In this document: piece after piece, positions 18,787-26,968 of the stretch
Layout of the letters: each line of letters opens with the position of its first letter
Numbering within the stretch: the first letter of the stretch is position 1
Assembly: GCF_018449695.1 (NCBI RefSeq)
Contig: NZ_JAAVUY010000005.1
Coordinates: 371,698-435,697, forward strand
Origin: Bradyrhizobium sp. dw_411
GTDB lineage: Bacteria; Pseudomonadota; Alphaproteobacteria; Rhizobiales; Xanthobacteraceae
Reading direction: 5' to 3'
DNA: 64,000 nt
Program-made: the position numbers and the translations under genes
Notes under the pieces: model-generated
Told to the model about the DNA's origin: nothing
The model's input: the letters and a program-made list of their open reading frames with translations, nothing else
Databases searched by the model: none

Positions 18787-19970
18787 GCGATCCGCGTCCC
18801 CATCCCGACGACGCGCTCGCCGCGCAACTGCGGCTGCGGCCGGAGCGACCGCGCGTGACCCGGCTTTCCCGTAAAGTTTTGGCCGGGCTCGGCGGCATCG
18901 TCGGCATCGCCGTGCTCGGCGCGATGATATGGGCGCTGCAATCGCGCTCGGCGCGCCAGGACAATGGCACGGAGCTTTACAGCACCGACCACAAGACCAC
19001 CGCGGACGGACTGCAGACGCTGCCGAAAGACTATGCCGGACTGCCCCGCGACACGCCGCCGCCGCCGCGCACGGTGCCGCAACTCGGCCCGCCCCTTCCC
19101 GGCGATCTCGGCCGGCCGATCCTCGCCGCGCAAGGCGCGTCAAGCGCGGGACTCGATGCCGGCGAACAGCGCATCGTGCAGGAGAACGAGGCGGCCCGCG
19201 TCAGCCGCGTCTTCGCCAGCACCAATGTGCGGCAGACCCCCTCAAGCGCTGCAGCGGCTCCCGCGACGTCTGCTAATGCGGCGACGGCCGACGGCAAGCC
19301 GCCGCTCGATCCGGATTCTTTGCAGAACATGCAGGACCGCAAGCTCGCCTTCGTCAATGCGCCGGCAGACAAACGCACCGTGAGTTCTGACCGATTGGAG
19401 AATCCCGCGTCACGCTACATCGTTCAAGCTGGCGCTGTGATTCCGGCAGCGCTCATCACCGGCATTCGCTCCGACCTGCCCGGCGAAATCACCGCGCAAG
19501 TGACCGAGAATGTGTACGACAGCCCAACCGGGAAATTCCTGCTGGTCCCGCAGGGCGCACGCCTGATCGGCCAATACGATAGCCAGATCTCGTTCGGCCA
19601 GTCGCGTGTGCTGCTGGTGTGGAATCGCATCATCATGCCGAACGGCAAATCGATCGTGCTGGAGCGGCAATCCGGCGCGGATACGCAAGGGTACGCCGGC
19701 CTCGAGGATGGCGTCGACTATCACTGGGGCAATCTTCTGCAAGCGGCGGCAATCTCGACGTTGCTCGGCATCGGCAGCGAGCTCGTGCTCAGCGGCGACA
19801 ACTCATTGGTTCGCGCGCTGCGCACCGGCAGCCAGGACACCATCAACCAGAGCGGCCAAACCCTGGTGCGCCGCCAACTTAACGTGCAGCCGACACTCAC
19901 CATCCGGCCGGGCTTCCCGGTGCGGGTGATCGTCAAGCGCGATCTTGTCTTGACGCCATACAAGGTTTGA
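18780..19970 (+). CDS. trbI: TrbI (VirB10-like) channel protein
   Basis: 396 residues, VirB10 family. Cytoplasmic N-terminus, one membrane helix (about 40-58), a Pro-rich periplasmic stretch (DTPPPPRTVPQLGPPLPGD) and a C-terminal VirB10 beta-barrel domain (RYIVQAGAVIPAALITGIRS, ending RVIVKRDLVLTPYKV). It spans inner to outer membrane and transduces energy to the channel. ATG 18780 and GTG 18783 both overlap the trbG stop; either works by coupling. Confidence 0.94.
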   Translation: MVSDPRPHPDDALAAQLRLRPERPRVTRLSRKVLAGLGGIVGIAVLGAMIWALQSRSARQDNGTELYSTDHKTTADGLQTLPKDYAGLPRDTPPPPRTVPQLGPPLPGDLGRPILAAQGASSAGLDAGEQRIVQENEAARVSRVFASTNVRQTPSSAAAAPATSANAATADGKPPLDPDSLQNMQDRKLAFVNAPADKRTVSSDRLENPASRYIVQAGAVIPAALITGIRSDLPGEITAQVTENVYDSPTGKFLLVPQGARLIGQYDSQISFGQSRVLLVWNRIIMPNGKSIVLERQSGADTQGYAGLEDGVDYHWGNLLQAAAISTLLGIGSELVLSGDNSLVRALRTGSQDTINQSGQTLVRRQLNVQPTLTIRPGFPVRVIVKRDLVLTPYKV

Positions 19971-19980
19971 GGAGGCAACC

Positions 19981-20211
19981 ATGGCGAAGCTCAAACTCGG
20001 CGCGCTACCGGATGAGAAGCCGGCGAAACTGACCGTGGAATTGCCGGCGAGTGTTCATCGCGATCTCATCGTCTATGCGGAAGTGCTCACGCGCGAGACG
20101 GGCCAGCAAACCGATCCGGTCAAGCTCGTCGCCCCGATGCTGGCGCGCTTCATGGCGACCGATCGCGTATTTCTGAAAGCGCGCAGAGCGAAGCCTGTAC
20201 AACACGACTAA
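19981..20211 (+). CDS. DUF2274-family protein, last gene of trb operon
   Basis: 76 residues, cytoplasmic. The sequence (PAKLTVELPASVHRDLIVYA) resembles ribbon-helix-helix-like DUF2274 proteins that regularly end trb operons of integrative conjugative elements. Function unknown; a small DNA- or RNA-binding regulator is possible. It follows trbI by ten bases with GAGGCAACC upstream. Its stop overlaps the stop of the convergent LysR gene by four bases, leaving no room for a terminator. Confidence 0.88.
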   Translation: MAKLKLGALPDEKPAKLTVELPASVHRDLIVYAEVLTRETGQQTDPVKLVAPMLARFMATDRVFLKARRAKPVQHD

Positions 20212-21137
20212 CCGGCTCGTCTGTGCCGCGGCTGGCGCTGCGGACCTTTGTGCTGACGGAGCAGGTCGAGGAAGTGCTGAAGCGCCGGATTATCGTTGCT
20301 GGTGATCCAACACGCGAAGTAAGGCACCAGGCTGGGCCCCTCATTGTCGGCCACCTCGCGATAGATGACGCCGGGGTGTTGCGCTCCGGTGTCGGCCTCG
20401 TAGAGCAGCGTGATGTCGGACTCGATATCGAGAAGGCTGAGCACGAAATCGCGACCGATATGGGAGTGACGAATGGCCGGCAGATCGCCGGATGCGTTGA
20501 GCCTGGACAACAAATGGTCCCTGAGCTCGGGACCGGGATCGCGGCCGAGCAGGATATGTTCGTTGCGCAGATCGTCCCACTTCAACGTCGCCTTGTTGGC
20601 GAGGGGATGCGTTGCCGCCATCGCGACCAGGATCTTCTCGGACCATAGCGGCACGACGTCATGCATGCCGCTGCGGAAATGACCGGCGACGATGGCGACA
20701 TCAATCGAACCCGCGTTGAGCCGCTCCATCAACTGGCCGCGCTCGCCTTCCACATATTGCACGTCGACACTTGGGAAGGCCTGCTTGTACTCGCGGATCG
20801 CCATGCGCAGATGGCCTGAGGACGGCGAAACGTAGAGGCCGATGTTCAACGCGCCAGTCTTGCCGCGCGCGATGGTTTTGGCATTGATCAGCACCGTGTT
20901 GAGTTCGTCGAGGATGCGACGGATCGGTTTGAAAAACGCGTTGCTGGCGGCGGTTGGACGAATGCCGTGACGGTGGCGCTCGAACAGTTTGACGCCGAGT
21001 TGCGTTTCGAGACTCCTGACGCGGCGGCTGACGGTCGATGCGGGAATGCCGAGCAGCGTGCCGGCCTTGTGAAAGCTGCCCTGCTCGGCTGCGATCAAGG
21101 TCTGGATCAAGACATGGAGTTCAACGTGCCTGATCAT
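20208..21137 (-). CDS. LysR-family transcriptional regulator
   Basis: 309 residues from ATG 21137. N-terminal winged HTH (about 1-60; GTLLGIPASTVSRRVRSLET) and a type-2 periplasmic-binding-like effector domain (GALNIGLYVSPSSGHLRMAI onward). The frame is open to 21353, but those extra residues overlap a promoter-like motif (21325-21354), so a transcript starting there would leave an approximately 180-base leader. Convergent with the trb operon. As the last gene of the leftward cargo block it may regulate the cargo or conjugation; the DNA does not say which. Confidence 0.88.
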   Translation of the reverse strand: MIRHVELHVLIQTLIAAEQGSFHKAGTLLGIPASTVSRRVRSLETQLGVKLFERHRHGIRPTAASNAFFKPIRRILDELNTVLINAKTIARGKTGALNIGLYVSPSSGHLRMAIREYKQAFPSVDVQYVEGERGQLMERLNAGSIDVAIVAGHFRSGMHDVVPLWSEKILVAMAATHPLANKATLKWDDLRNEHILLGRDPGPELRDHLLSRLNASGDLPAIRHSHIGRDFVLSLLDIESDITLLYEADTGAQHPGVIYREVADNEGPSLVPYFACWITSNDNPALQHFLDLLRQHKGPQRQPRHRRAG

Positions 21138-21324
21138 GACGGGGATCCAGACAGGAGTGCGCGGCCGCCTCACCGAGGCGGCAGCTTCCAGTGCGATGCC
21201 GTGGTTCCTGCTCACCCCCATGAACGCTGAGCAGGGATCGTCCGCCGCGCGATGATGCCGCCCGGCGCGCTGTGTCTCATGTTGTGGGAAGAGCGCTCGC
21301 GCGCAAAACTTGCCACCCTCTGAT

Positions 21325-21354
21325 AAGACAACTCGGGGGAAGCAAACCTGCAAA
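21325..21354 (-). promoter_or_regulatory. ECF-type promoter motif upstream of LysR gene
   Basis: Plus-strand AAGACAACT, 11 bases, AACCTGCAAA. Read on the minus strand this is TTTGCAGGTT-N11-AGTTGTCTT. The same two blocks with the same 11-base spacing occur at 50581-50610 upstream of tpsB. A -35-like TTTGCAG and a -10-like TTGTCT about 16 bases apart fit an extracytoplasmic-function sigma factor promoter. It sits 35 bp after the fecR stop and points to the LysR gene. Confidence 0.5.
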
Positions 21355-21389
21355 GGGTCTGCTATGCGCCGCGCGCGGATCGACCCGGC

Positions 21390-22373
21390 TCAACTCAGCA
21401 GGACGAGCCCGCCAGGCAAGGACGTCGCATGCGCGCCGAACAGTTGTTCGACTTGCGTGACGAAAGAATCGAGCTTTTTGATCTCGAAGTCGCCGTTGAC
21501 GGCGCGCTGCCTGAGCTCCGCGCTGACGATGACGATCTTGCCCGGCCGATAGCGGTTGACCTCCTCGACCACGGCCGCCAACGGACGATCGCGAAAGATC
21601 AGCAATCCGGACTGCCATGCGGTCACCTGGGCGGGGTCGACGTTCATCGATGGCCCAATACCGGCGCGGGTGTAGGAGAGCTGCTGGCCTTTGCCGATCC
21701 GGACGGACTGGCCGGAATGCTGAACGTCGACCGTTCCATTCAGGCAGGTCACGGAGACCGCGGCATCGAAGCATTGGGCATTGAATTGGGCTTCGCTCGC
21801 CCCGATCTGTCCGCCGGCGGCGAGCATGACCAACGGACCCGACGCCGGATGCCGCGCGTCGACGAGGACCTCGCCGGAGATCAGCTCGATGGTCGGCTGG
21901 CCCTGCTGCGACCGCAGCGCGATGCTGGTCTGGGTGTTGAGGTCGAGCGAGACCTCGGGCGTGACCTGGACCTTGCGCTGCTCGCCTTTGGCGGTTCGAT
22001 AGTCGGCCGACAATTCCTGCAACGATGGCCACAGGCCCAAGGGCGGCTGGATGACCGCATAGCCAGCGGCAGCCGCCGCGGCGAGACCGCCGCCGAGAAC
22101 GAAACGACGACTGATCCGTCGGCGCCCGGCGGCGGCTTGCGCGATGCGCGGCGCGGTCGCCGGCGTCGTCAGCCGACCCGCGACAATCCCCGCGTCCCGT
22201 TGGATACGGGCGGCGCGCTTGAACGCGGCCTCGTGCGCGGCGCTCTGGCCCCGCCATCGTTCGAGCGCTTCGACATCATCCCGGGTCGGCTCACCCGTCT
22301 TGAGATGCACGATCCACGCGATGGCCTCGTCGAGGAGCGGATCTGGCCCGGGCGCTTCAGGTGGGAGGGTCAC
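21390..22373 (-). CDS. fecR: FecR-family anti-sigma/sigma regulator
   Basis: 327 residues. N-terminal cytoplasmic DUF4880-like segment (LLDEAIAWIVHLKTGEPTRD with RWRGQSAAHEAAF), one membrane helix (about 90-107, RRFVLGGGLAAAAAAGYAVI), a FecR periplasmic domain (YRTAKGEQRKVQVTPEVSLD) and a C-terminal STN/secretin-like region. FecR proteins hold an ECF sigma factor until a periplasmic signal arrives. The ECF gene lies upstream at 23.3 kb, the usual order. Classical systems receive the signal from the STN domain of a TonB-dependent receptor; here the only STN domain is on a separate protein (24171-25046). Confidence 0.9.
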   Translation of the reverse strand: MTLPPEAPGPDPLLDEAIAWIVHLKTGEPTRDDVEALERWRGQSAAHEAAFKRAARIQRDAGIVAGRLTTPATAPRIAQAAAGRRRISRRFVLGGGLAAAAAAGYAVIQPPLGLWPSLQELSADYRTAKGEQRKVQVTPEVSLDLNTQTSIALRSQQGQPTIELISGEVLVDARHPASGPLVMLAAGGQIGASEAQFNAQCFDAAVSVTCLNGTVDVQHSGQSVRIGKGQQLSYTRAGIGPSMNVDPAQVTAWQSGLLIFRDRPLAAVVEEVNRYRPGKIVIVSAELRQRAVNGDFEIKKLDSFVTQVEQLFGAHATSLPGGLVLLS

Positions 22374-22770
22374 AGTTTTCGCTCATGAGCCGCGCAAGCC
22401 GCCGAAATCCCCCTCCGCGGCAGGGAGGCGTTCATCCCGTATAAATGATTCTCGCCAACGGCGGTCACCGGGGCGGTTGGCCGTGAACTCCTCAAATCTC
22501 TGACGCCCCCCTTCACGCTCATTCCCCTACGGCGGGCTGCAACGCCCTGCGCGACCCGGCCGCCGAGATCGCTTCCGATGTGTGCTGAGACAACCGATCG
22601 AACCCCGCGGCGGACGTGCCCTATTCAGTAGACAACTGGGGAGGGTCGATCATGAAAGAAAATATTGCAATCGTGGATATGACCCGGGGAGCCGCGATAA
22701 TCGGCATGCCCGGATCACGTGTCTGTCGGTGGCGATGATTAAAGCCGGCTGGCCAGGGCGCGGGATGGCA
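22374..22770. other. fecR-sigma intergenic region
   Basis: About 400 bases between the sigma and fecR genes. No convincing gene. It holds the degenerate promoter motif at 22630-22658 and, on the plus strand, a 28-codon frame (22652-22738) with a good GGGAGG site that I consider spurious because it overlaps that motif. Confidence 0.4.
22630..22658 (-). promoter_or_regulatory. Weaker copy of the ECF promoter motif, upstream of fecR
   Basis: Plus-strand AGACAACT, 11 bases, ATCATGAAAG. The first block is identical to the motif at 21325 and 50581 and the spacing is the same; the second block matches at 6 of 10 positions. Read leftward it would start a transcript about 250 bases before fecR. Confidence 0.35.
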
Positions 22771-23313
22771 TCACACCCGCGGACGTGGACCTCCGAGGCG
22801 GGCAAGGAGCGGCCGGTTGAGGCTATGGGCGCAATGTTGCAGCGCCTGCTGATAGTCTGCGGCGACGGTGCGCACGCTGACCTGCAGGATTTCAGCGGTC
22901 TCTTGCGCGGTCTTGCCCTCAAGCGACATCAGACGGAGGACGTGACGCGGTCGCTCGGGAAGCTGCAGCAGCGCCCGTTCGAAGGCCTGAAAATCCGAGC
23001 GCGCCTCGGCGGTTCTTGCCGGATCCGGCATCTCGTCGGTCACATCGATCAGCGCCTCGATCTCGGACGGAGAGACGCGATAGGTCTGCGCCTTGCGGCG
23101 GTTCTTGGCGATATTGATGGCGGTGCGGAAAATGTAGTCGGCGGGACTGCGGACCTCGGTGGTTTCGGGGACACCGTCCAGCCTCACGAAGGTCTCGTGC
23201 AGGGCTTCATAGGCGAAATCCGACGACCCCAAGCGCCGCGTCAGGTGCTTGATCAGGTTATCGTAATTTTCGACAAGTTGCCGGCGCAGCTTGAGCCGAT
23301 TGGTATCCGCCAC
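22771..23313 (-). CDS. FecI-like ECF sigma factor
   Basis: 180 residues. Region 2 (about 12-80; NLIKHLTRRLGSSDFAYEAL, then SPADYIFRTAINIAKNRRK) and region 4 (about 115-170; LPERPRHVLRLMSLEGKTAQ, then the HTH EILQVSVRTVAADYQQAL) are complete. It belongs to the iron-starvation/FecI-like ECF class that works with FecR. Its likely targets are the three copies of the TTTGCAGGTT-N11-AGTTGTCTT-type motif, including the one before tpsB. The gene is separated from the TonB gene upstream by 153 bp and may have its own promoter. Confidence 0.92.
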   Translation of the reverse strand: MADTNRLKLRRQLVENYDNLIKHLTRRLGSSDFAYEALHETFVRLDGVPETTEVRSPADYIFRTAINIAKNRRKAQTYRVSPSEIEALIDVTDEMPDPARTAEARSDFQAFERALLQLPERPRHVLRLMSLEGKTAQETAEILQVSVRTVAADYQQALQHCAHSLNRPLLARLGGPRPRV

Positions 23314-23466
23314 GTTCGCGGGCCCCTACTCGTACCACCTCGAGCCCCTAGATTCCGAGGATCAAGTGGTCGTAACGGCCCCGAACTACGGATTTATGAC
23401 AAAACGACGAACCCACCGTCATAGCTCCCCTGCCGCATTCGACCGGGCGCAGACGTGGCTTTCCGG

Positions 23467-24174
23467 TCACGGCGGATCGAAGCCGAGCGCCAATTCGATC
23501 TTAATCGGATCGGGCAAGGCCGAGGGAATGACCGGGAGCGGTTGGGCGCGGCGCAGCGTCTCGATCGCGGCCTGGTCGAGCACCGCCTCACCCGAACTGG
23601 TCTTCACCCAGGCGCCCAGAAGCTTGCCGTCCCGGCTGACGGAGAACACCGCGCGAACTGTGCCTTGCAAGCGTTTGAGTTCGGCCGCTCTGGGGTATCG
23701 CTGAAACCGGGCGATGTGCCGCAACAGGGCATTCCTGAATTCCAGCGTGGCTGGAGTCGACGACGCGTCGGACGATGGCTGGCTCGCGCTCGGCACGGCC
23801 GGCTCGGAAACCGTTGGCGCCTCGGTCGGCAGCGCGGCCAGGGTCTGGTTGGCCACGGCGGCTGGCGCTTCGGTCTGACCGCTGGTTGGGTTTGGAACGC
23901 TGATCGCAGACGATAGGGTGGCCGGGGCGACCGGGACCGGGATTGGATCGGGGCGCGGCAGCAAATGGACCTGGACGAGCGTGGTCGATTCCGGCGCGCC
24001 GCCGCCCGCCGCGACCTGGAGCCGGAGCCAATAGACGCCGCCGATAAACAGCATCCCGACGATCGCCGGGAACAGGACCAATCGCAAAAGCTCGGTGGAC
24101 GACGATGGGTCCGGATCGTTGCCTTCCGGATCAATCGTCTCGGACGAGAAGTCGTGTCGCGCGGTGAACGTCAT
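23467..24174 (-). CDS. tonB: TonB-family energy transducer
   Basis: 235 residues. Short cytoplasmic N-terminus, one membrane helix (about 31-50, LRLVLFPAIVGMLFIGGVYW), a Pro/Ala/Ser-rich periplasmic linker and a TonB C-terminal domain (about 140-235; FQRYPRAAELKRLQGTVRAV, FSVSRDGKLLGAWV). TonB links the ExbB/ExbD proton motor to an outer-membrane protein. It overlaps the STN gene by four bases, so the two are co-translated. This is one of two clear TonB proteins in the island; no TonB-dependent receptor is encoded nearby. Confidence 0.9.
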   Translation of the reverse strand: MTFTARHDFSSETIDPEGNDPDPSSSTELLRLVLFPAIVGMLFIGGVYWLRLQVAAGGGAPESTTLVQVHLLPRPDPIPVPVAPATLSSAISVPNPTSGQTEAPAAVANQTLAALPTEAPTVSEPAVPSASQPSSDASSTPATLEFRNALLRHIARFQRYPRAAELKRLQGTVRAVFSVSRDGKLLGAWVKTSSGEAVLDQAAIETLRRAQPLPVIPSALPDPIKIELALGFDPP

Positions 24175-25046
24175 CGGGACGTTCTCACCACGATCACCGC
24201 CCGCACCGGCTGGGGTGCATCCGCGGGGGTCGGCCGATTGATCGTCAGGCCCTGGATGGTGGACGTGATGGCGGCGTCGCGTGTCGTGTCACCCGTTGAC
24301 TGCAACAGCGCGGTCTTCTGAACGGTACGGCCGGGATCGATCCACAGATCGAGCACCGCGCGGTAATTGCCCGACCCCGTGGTCGTGTTCTTCAGGAGCG
24401 CGCGCTGGATTTCGGCGCGGACGCTCTCGCTGTAGTCCTGAAACCGGGCGAGATCATTGGATTTGCCCGGCGCGCGAACGCGCAACTCGCCGATCGACAG
24501 ATCGGCAGTCGCCAAGGGATTGACTGGGGGCAAGTCCAGTCCGGCGGGCGCCACGAGCGTAATCGCGTCCGATCGGGCATGACGGACTTCGAGGTCGGTT
24601 CCGGTCAGCAGGCGCTTGAGCGCCTCGTCCGGGGTGAACTGTCCCTGCACCGCTGCCGACTGTCGGCCGATCGCCGAGCGGCTCTCGTAGAGCACCTGGA
24701 TGCCTACCTTTCGTCCGTAGGCGTGCAAGGCATTTGCGAGCGGCTGTGAGGGAATCGCGAAATCAAGCGGCTGCGTTGAAGACGGCTGTTCGGGTTCGGC
24801 CGCCTTGGCGACGCAGATCAGCGCGACGACCACCGCGGCAACCGCCACCATCGCCCGCGTCCCGGTCGCTCTCCGGGCGACGGGAAGAAGAGCCGCCATC
24901 GGGGCGCCAAGCTGCCGTTCCTGCGTTAACATTCGTCGAACTCTTTCACACACGCCGCACGGGGTATCCGACCGCAGGTTTCGCCCCGAAACGGTCATTG
25001 CGGACCCTTGATCGACGCGCAGCCGACCGGCACCCGCTTGAGCCAA
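24171..25046 (-). CDS. Stand-alone STN-domain protein with TonB-C-like tail
   Basis: Up to 291 residues. A hydrophobic signal/anchor (about 64-84, AVAAVVVALICVAKAAE) precedes an STN (secretin/TonB N-terminus) domain at about 94-164 (FAIPSQPLANALHAYGRKVG; LLTGTDLEVRHA). The C-terminal 95 residues look like a TonB C-terminal fold (SVRAEIQRALLKNT; LDLWIDPGRTVQKTALLQST). STN domains normally head TonB-dependent receptors and pass the signal to FecR; here the domain is separated from any barrel. ATG 24932 is an alternative, better placed start. Likely a periplasmic signal relay between TonB and FecR. Confidence 0.8.
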   Translation of the reverse strand: MAQAGAGRLRVDQGSAMTVSGRNLRSDTPCGVCERVRRMLTQERQLGAPMAALLPVARRATGTRAMVAVAAVVVALICVAKAAEPEQPSSTQPLDFAIPSQPLANALHAYGRKVGIQVLYESRSAIGRQSAAVQGQFTPDEALKRLLTGTDLEVRHARSDAITLVAPAGLDLPPVNPLATADLSIGELRVRAPGKSNDLARFQDYSESVRAEIQRALLKNTTTGSGNYRAVLDLWIDPGRTVQKTALLQSTGDTTRDAAITSTIQGLTINRPTPADAPQPVRAVIVVRTSR

Positions 25047-25209
25047 GACCTTGTGATATAGCCTAATTGTAACAGATATCTATCCGCACCCCCACGACGT
25101 CGCCCGTGGCCGGATCGAGGGCGCGCCAACACGATAAATGCACGCCAAGATTACCCGACTGGCCGCTTTCAGACCATCTTTTCAAGGGTCTTGCTGGTCC
25201 TGGCGGCGT

Positions 25210-25662
25210 CTACCGCCGCGGTCCCAGCGGCGAGGTGTAAACGAGCGGCGGCGGCCGATACGGCACGACCGAATGTCCAAAGTTCTTGCCGTATTGCTGT
25301 TGGACGCCCGGAATATTGATGACACCGATCTTGGTATCCGGCGAGCGCGCATCGAGCGGCGGGCTGTTCACCGACGGATTGGTTTCGTCGACCTTGCGTT
25401 TGAGCTGTTGATTGAGACGGTCGAACGCGTGATTGCCCTCCCCCTTGCTGTCGCCTCCGGGATTCCCTCCGCCGCTACCCGGCTGATCGGTGTGAGCGCC
25501 GCTCTTCGGTGGGGGCCCGTAGACGGTGATTTCTGGCAACGAGACCTGCGCCTCTGCGCGACACGGCATCAGGGCCGACACCGCCGTCGCGGTCATGGCG
25601 AGGATCACGGCGCGCGTCCGAAATCCCGACCGCGTTGCGCGATTTATATGAGGCACCTTCAC
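25210..25662 (-). CDS. Small secreted hypothetical protein
   Basis: 150 residues from GTG 25662, whose GTGA overlaps the stop of the transglycosylase gene. A signal peptide (about 14-36, ending AEA) is followed by QVSLPEITVYGPPP, a Gly/Pro-rich stretch and a C-terminus rich in Pro, Tyr and Arg. No known domain. The mature start 'LPEITVYG' loosely echoes the 'VIIVEIVGYGG' near the TpsA C-terminus, which may be coincidence. Secretion and strict linkage to the TpsA operon suggest a helper in the envelope. Confidence 0.6.
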   Translation of the reverse strand: MKVPHINRATRSGFRTRAVILAMTATAVSALMPCRAEAQVSLPEITVYGPPPKSGAHTDQPGSGGGNPGGDSKGEGNHAFDRLNQQLKRKVDETNPSVNSPPLDARSPDTKIGVINIPGVQQQYGKNFGHSVVPYRPPPLVYTSPLGPRR

Positions 25663-26462
25663 CGCGTGGCCCTGACCTGCATCACGATCGCGCTGAGCTT
25701 TGTATTGAGGGCGGCAAGGTTGACGCGGCCGAGACCCGCCGTACCGAGACATTTGCGACGACAGGATGACGCCACGGCATCGCCGAACGTCGCGACAGGC
25801 ACCGTCCCCGTGACGGGATAGCCGCGCGCGGCGAGCTTGCTGCGCACGGCTAGGCAGTAATTGACGGAGAGATATGAAAAGCGGCTCTCGCCGTGGCCGG
25901 CACGATATTTCATGACGACGGTACAAAGGTCGCCGCGCGCCAGGCGCCACGCCTGACTGAGGTAGCTGACACCGTAGTGGATGTTGTTCTCAGGTGTTGC
26001 GAGCTCGGCATTGGTCCCGGTGAAGCCGAGCATGCGCGCCGTCGACGGCAGTATCTGCATCAATCCGATTTCACCGACACCACCGATGGCGTTGGGATTG
26101 TAGCCACTCTCCACGGCCATCACCGCCTCGGCGATTTCTGGCGCGAGTCCGCCGCGTTCCGCCTCCTTCTGAATCAGGATGCGATAGCGCGCTCGCGCAT
26201 CAAGTGTGGGAACAGGGGGCAATCCATCATCCGTCGAGCCAACCGTTGCGCGCAATTTGTCTGCGGAGGCAATTGGCCGTGAAGCGTTGGTGTTATCAGC
26301 TGCGCTGGCTTCAGCGAAACGTATCACGGAAGACGCGGGCGATTCCGCGCGCGCAGCACCCGACTGCGGAATTAACAATTCTGGCGCAAGCGCAAACACC
26401 AGGACCCATGACAAAAAAATATCCGACCGAGCCGACCTCGAAGAACCTGAATTGCTTTGCAT
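25659..26462 (-). CDS. SLT-type lytic transglycosylase
   Basis: 267 residues from ATG 26462. Signal peptide (about 15-40, ending ARA), a disordered linker, and an SLT domain (about 105-215) with catalytic Glu in MAVESGYNPNA, then GEIGLMQILPSTARMLGF and YRAGHGESRF. It cleaves peptidoglycan in the periplasm and would open gaps for large envelope structures. It is distinct from the conjugation transglycosylase at 56.1 kb and belongs to the TpsA operon: the upstream gene stops eight bases before it and the next gene overlaps it. Confidence 0.88.
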   Translation of the reverse strand: MQSNSGSSRSARSDIFLSWVLVFALAPELLIPQSGAARAESPASSVIRFAEASAADNTNASRPIASADKLRATVGSTDDGLPPVPTLDARARYRILIQKEAERGGLAPEIAEAVMAVESGYNPNAIGGVGEIGLMQILPSTARMLGFTGTNAELATPENNIHYGVSYLSQAWRLARGDLCTVVMKYRAGHGESRFSYLSVNYCLAVRSKLAARGYPVTGTVPVATFGDAVASSCRRKCLGTAGLGRVNLAALNTKLSAIVMQVRATR

Positions 26463-26470
26463 AGCTCGCC

Positions 26471-26968
26471 TCAGTTCGGCTGATCTTTCGGCTGCACGCG
26501 GAGGCGCAGGTGCAAAGGCTGCAGCATGTCCGGCGGAGGCGCGCCGACCTTGCCGCGCGCAAGGAGAACGCGCAAATTCATGGCCGCATCGTCGCTCAGT
26601 CCATCGACCTCGACCCGCTCGATCTTGCCGTCCGGCAGAATCCACGCGCGCACGGCCAGTGTCGTTGACGCGGCGTCTGCACCGGCTTCACGCTTGGCCA
26701 TGCCGTCCTGAAACTTGCGGGCCGCGGCGTCATCGGCCGCGAGCCTTTCCTGAAACCGCGCCTGCAACTGCTTGGCAAAATCCTGCCAGGACGCAGGCAC
26801 CGCATTGGCCGCGCGATAATCGACGCCTTCCGCAGGAGCAGATGAAGGATCTGCTCCGACGCCGGCGACGATGATGCCGCACGCGGCACCGATCCGCTGG
26901 AGGAGACGCGTCAATGATCCAGCGCGCCGCCCTCTCGGATTATTGTTGGCCGCGCTTGCGCTGGTCAT
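26471..26968 (-). CDS. Secreted TonB-C-like protein
   Basis: 165 residues from ATG 26968, which lies inside the end of the giant TpsA gene (29-base overlap). An N-terminal hydrophobic stretch (IGAACGIIVAGVGADPSSAP) may be a signal peptide. The C-terminal 100 residues (AWILPDGKIERVEVDGLSDD, then LARGKVGAPPPDMLQPLHLR) have the strand-helix-strand and PP pattern of TonB C-terminal domains, but there is no long Pro-rich linker. It could bind the same outer-membrane partner as TonB without connecting to the motor. Confidence 0.6.
   Translation of the reverse strand: MTSASAANNNPRGRRAGSLTRLLQRIGAACGIIVAGVGADPSSAPAEGVDYRAANAVPASWQDFAKQLQARFQERLAADDAAARKFQDGMAKREAGADAASTTLAVRAWILPDGKIERVEVDGLSDDAAMNLRVLLARGKVGAPPPDMLQPLHLRLRVQPKDQPN

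Noticed and set aside
22652..22738. 28-codon plus-strand frame with a strong GGGAGG site
   Set aside because: Very short, no family, and it overlaps the promoter-like motif reading the other way; the good ribosome site looks coincidental.
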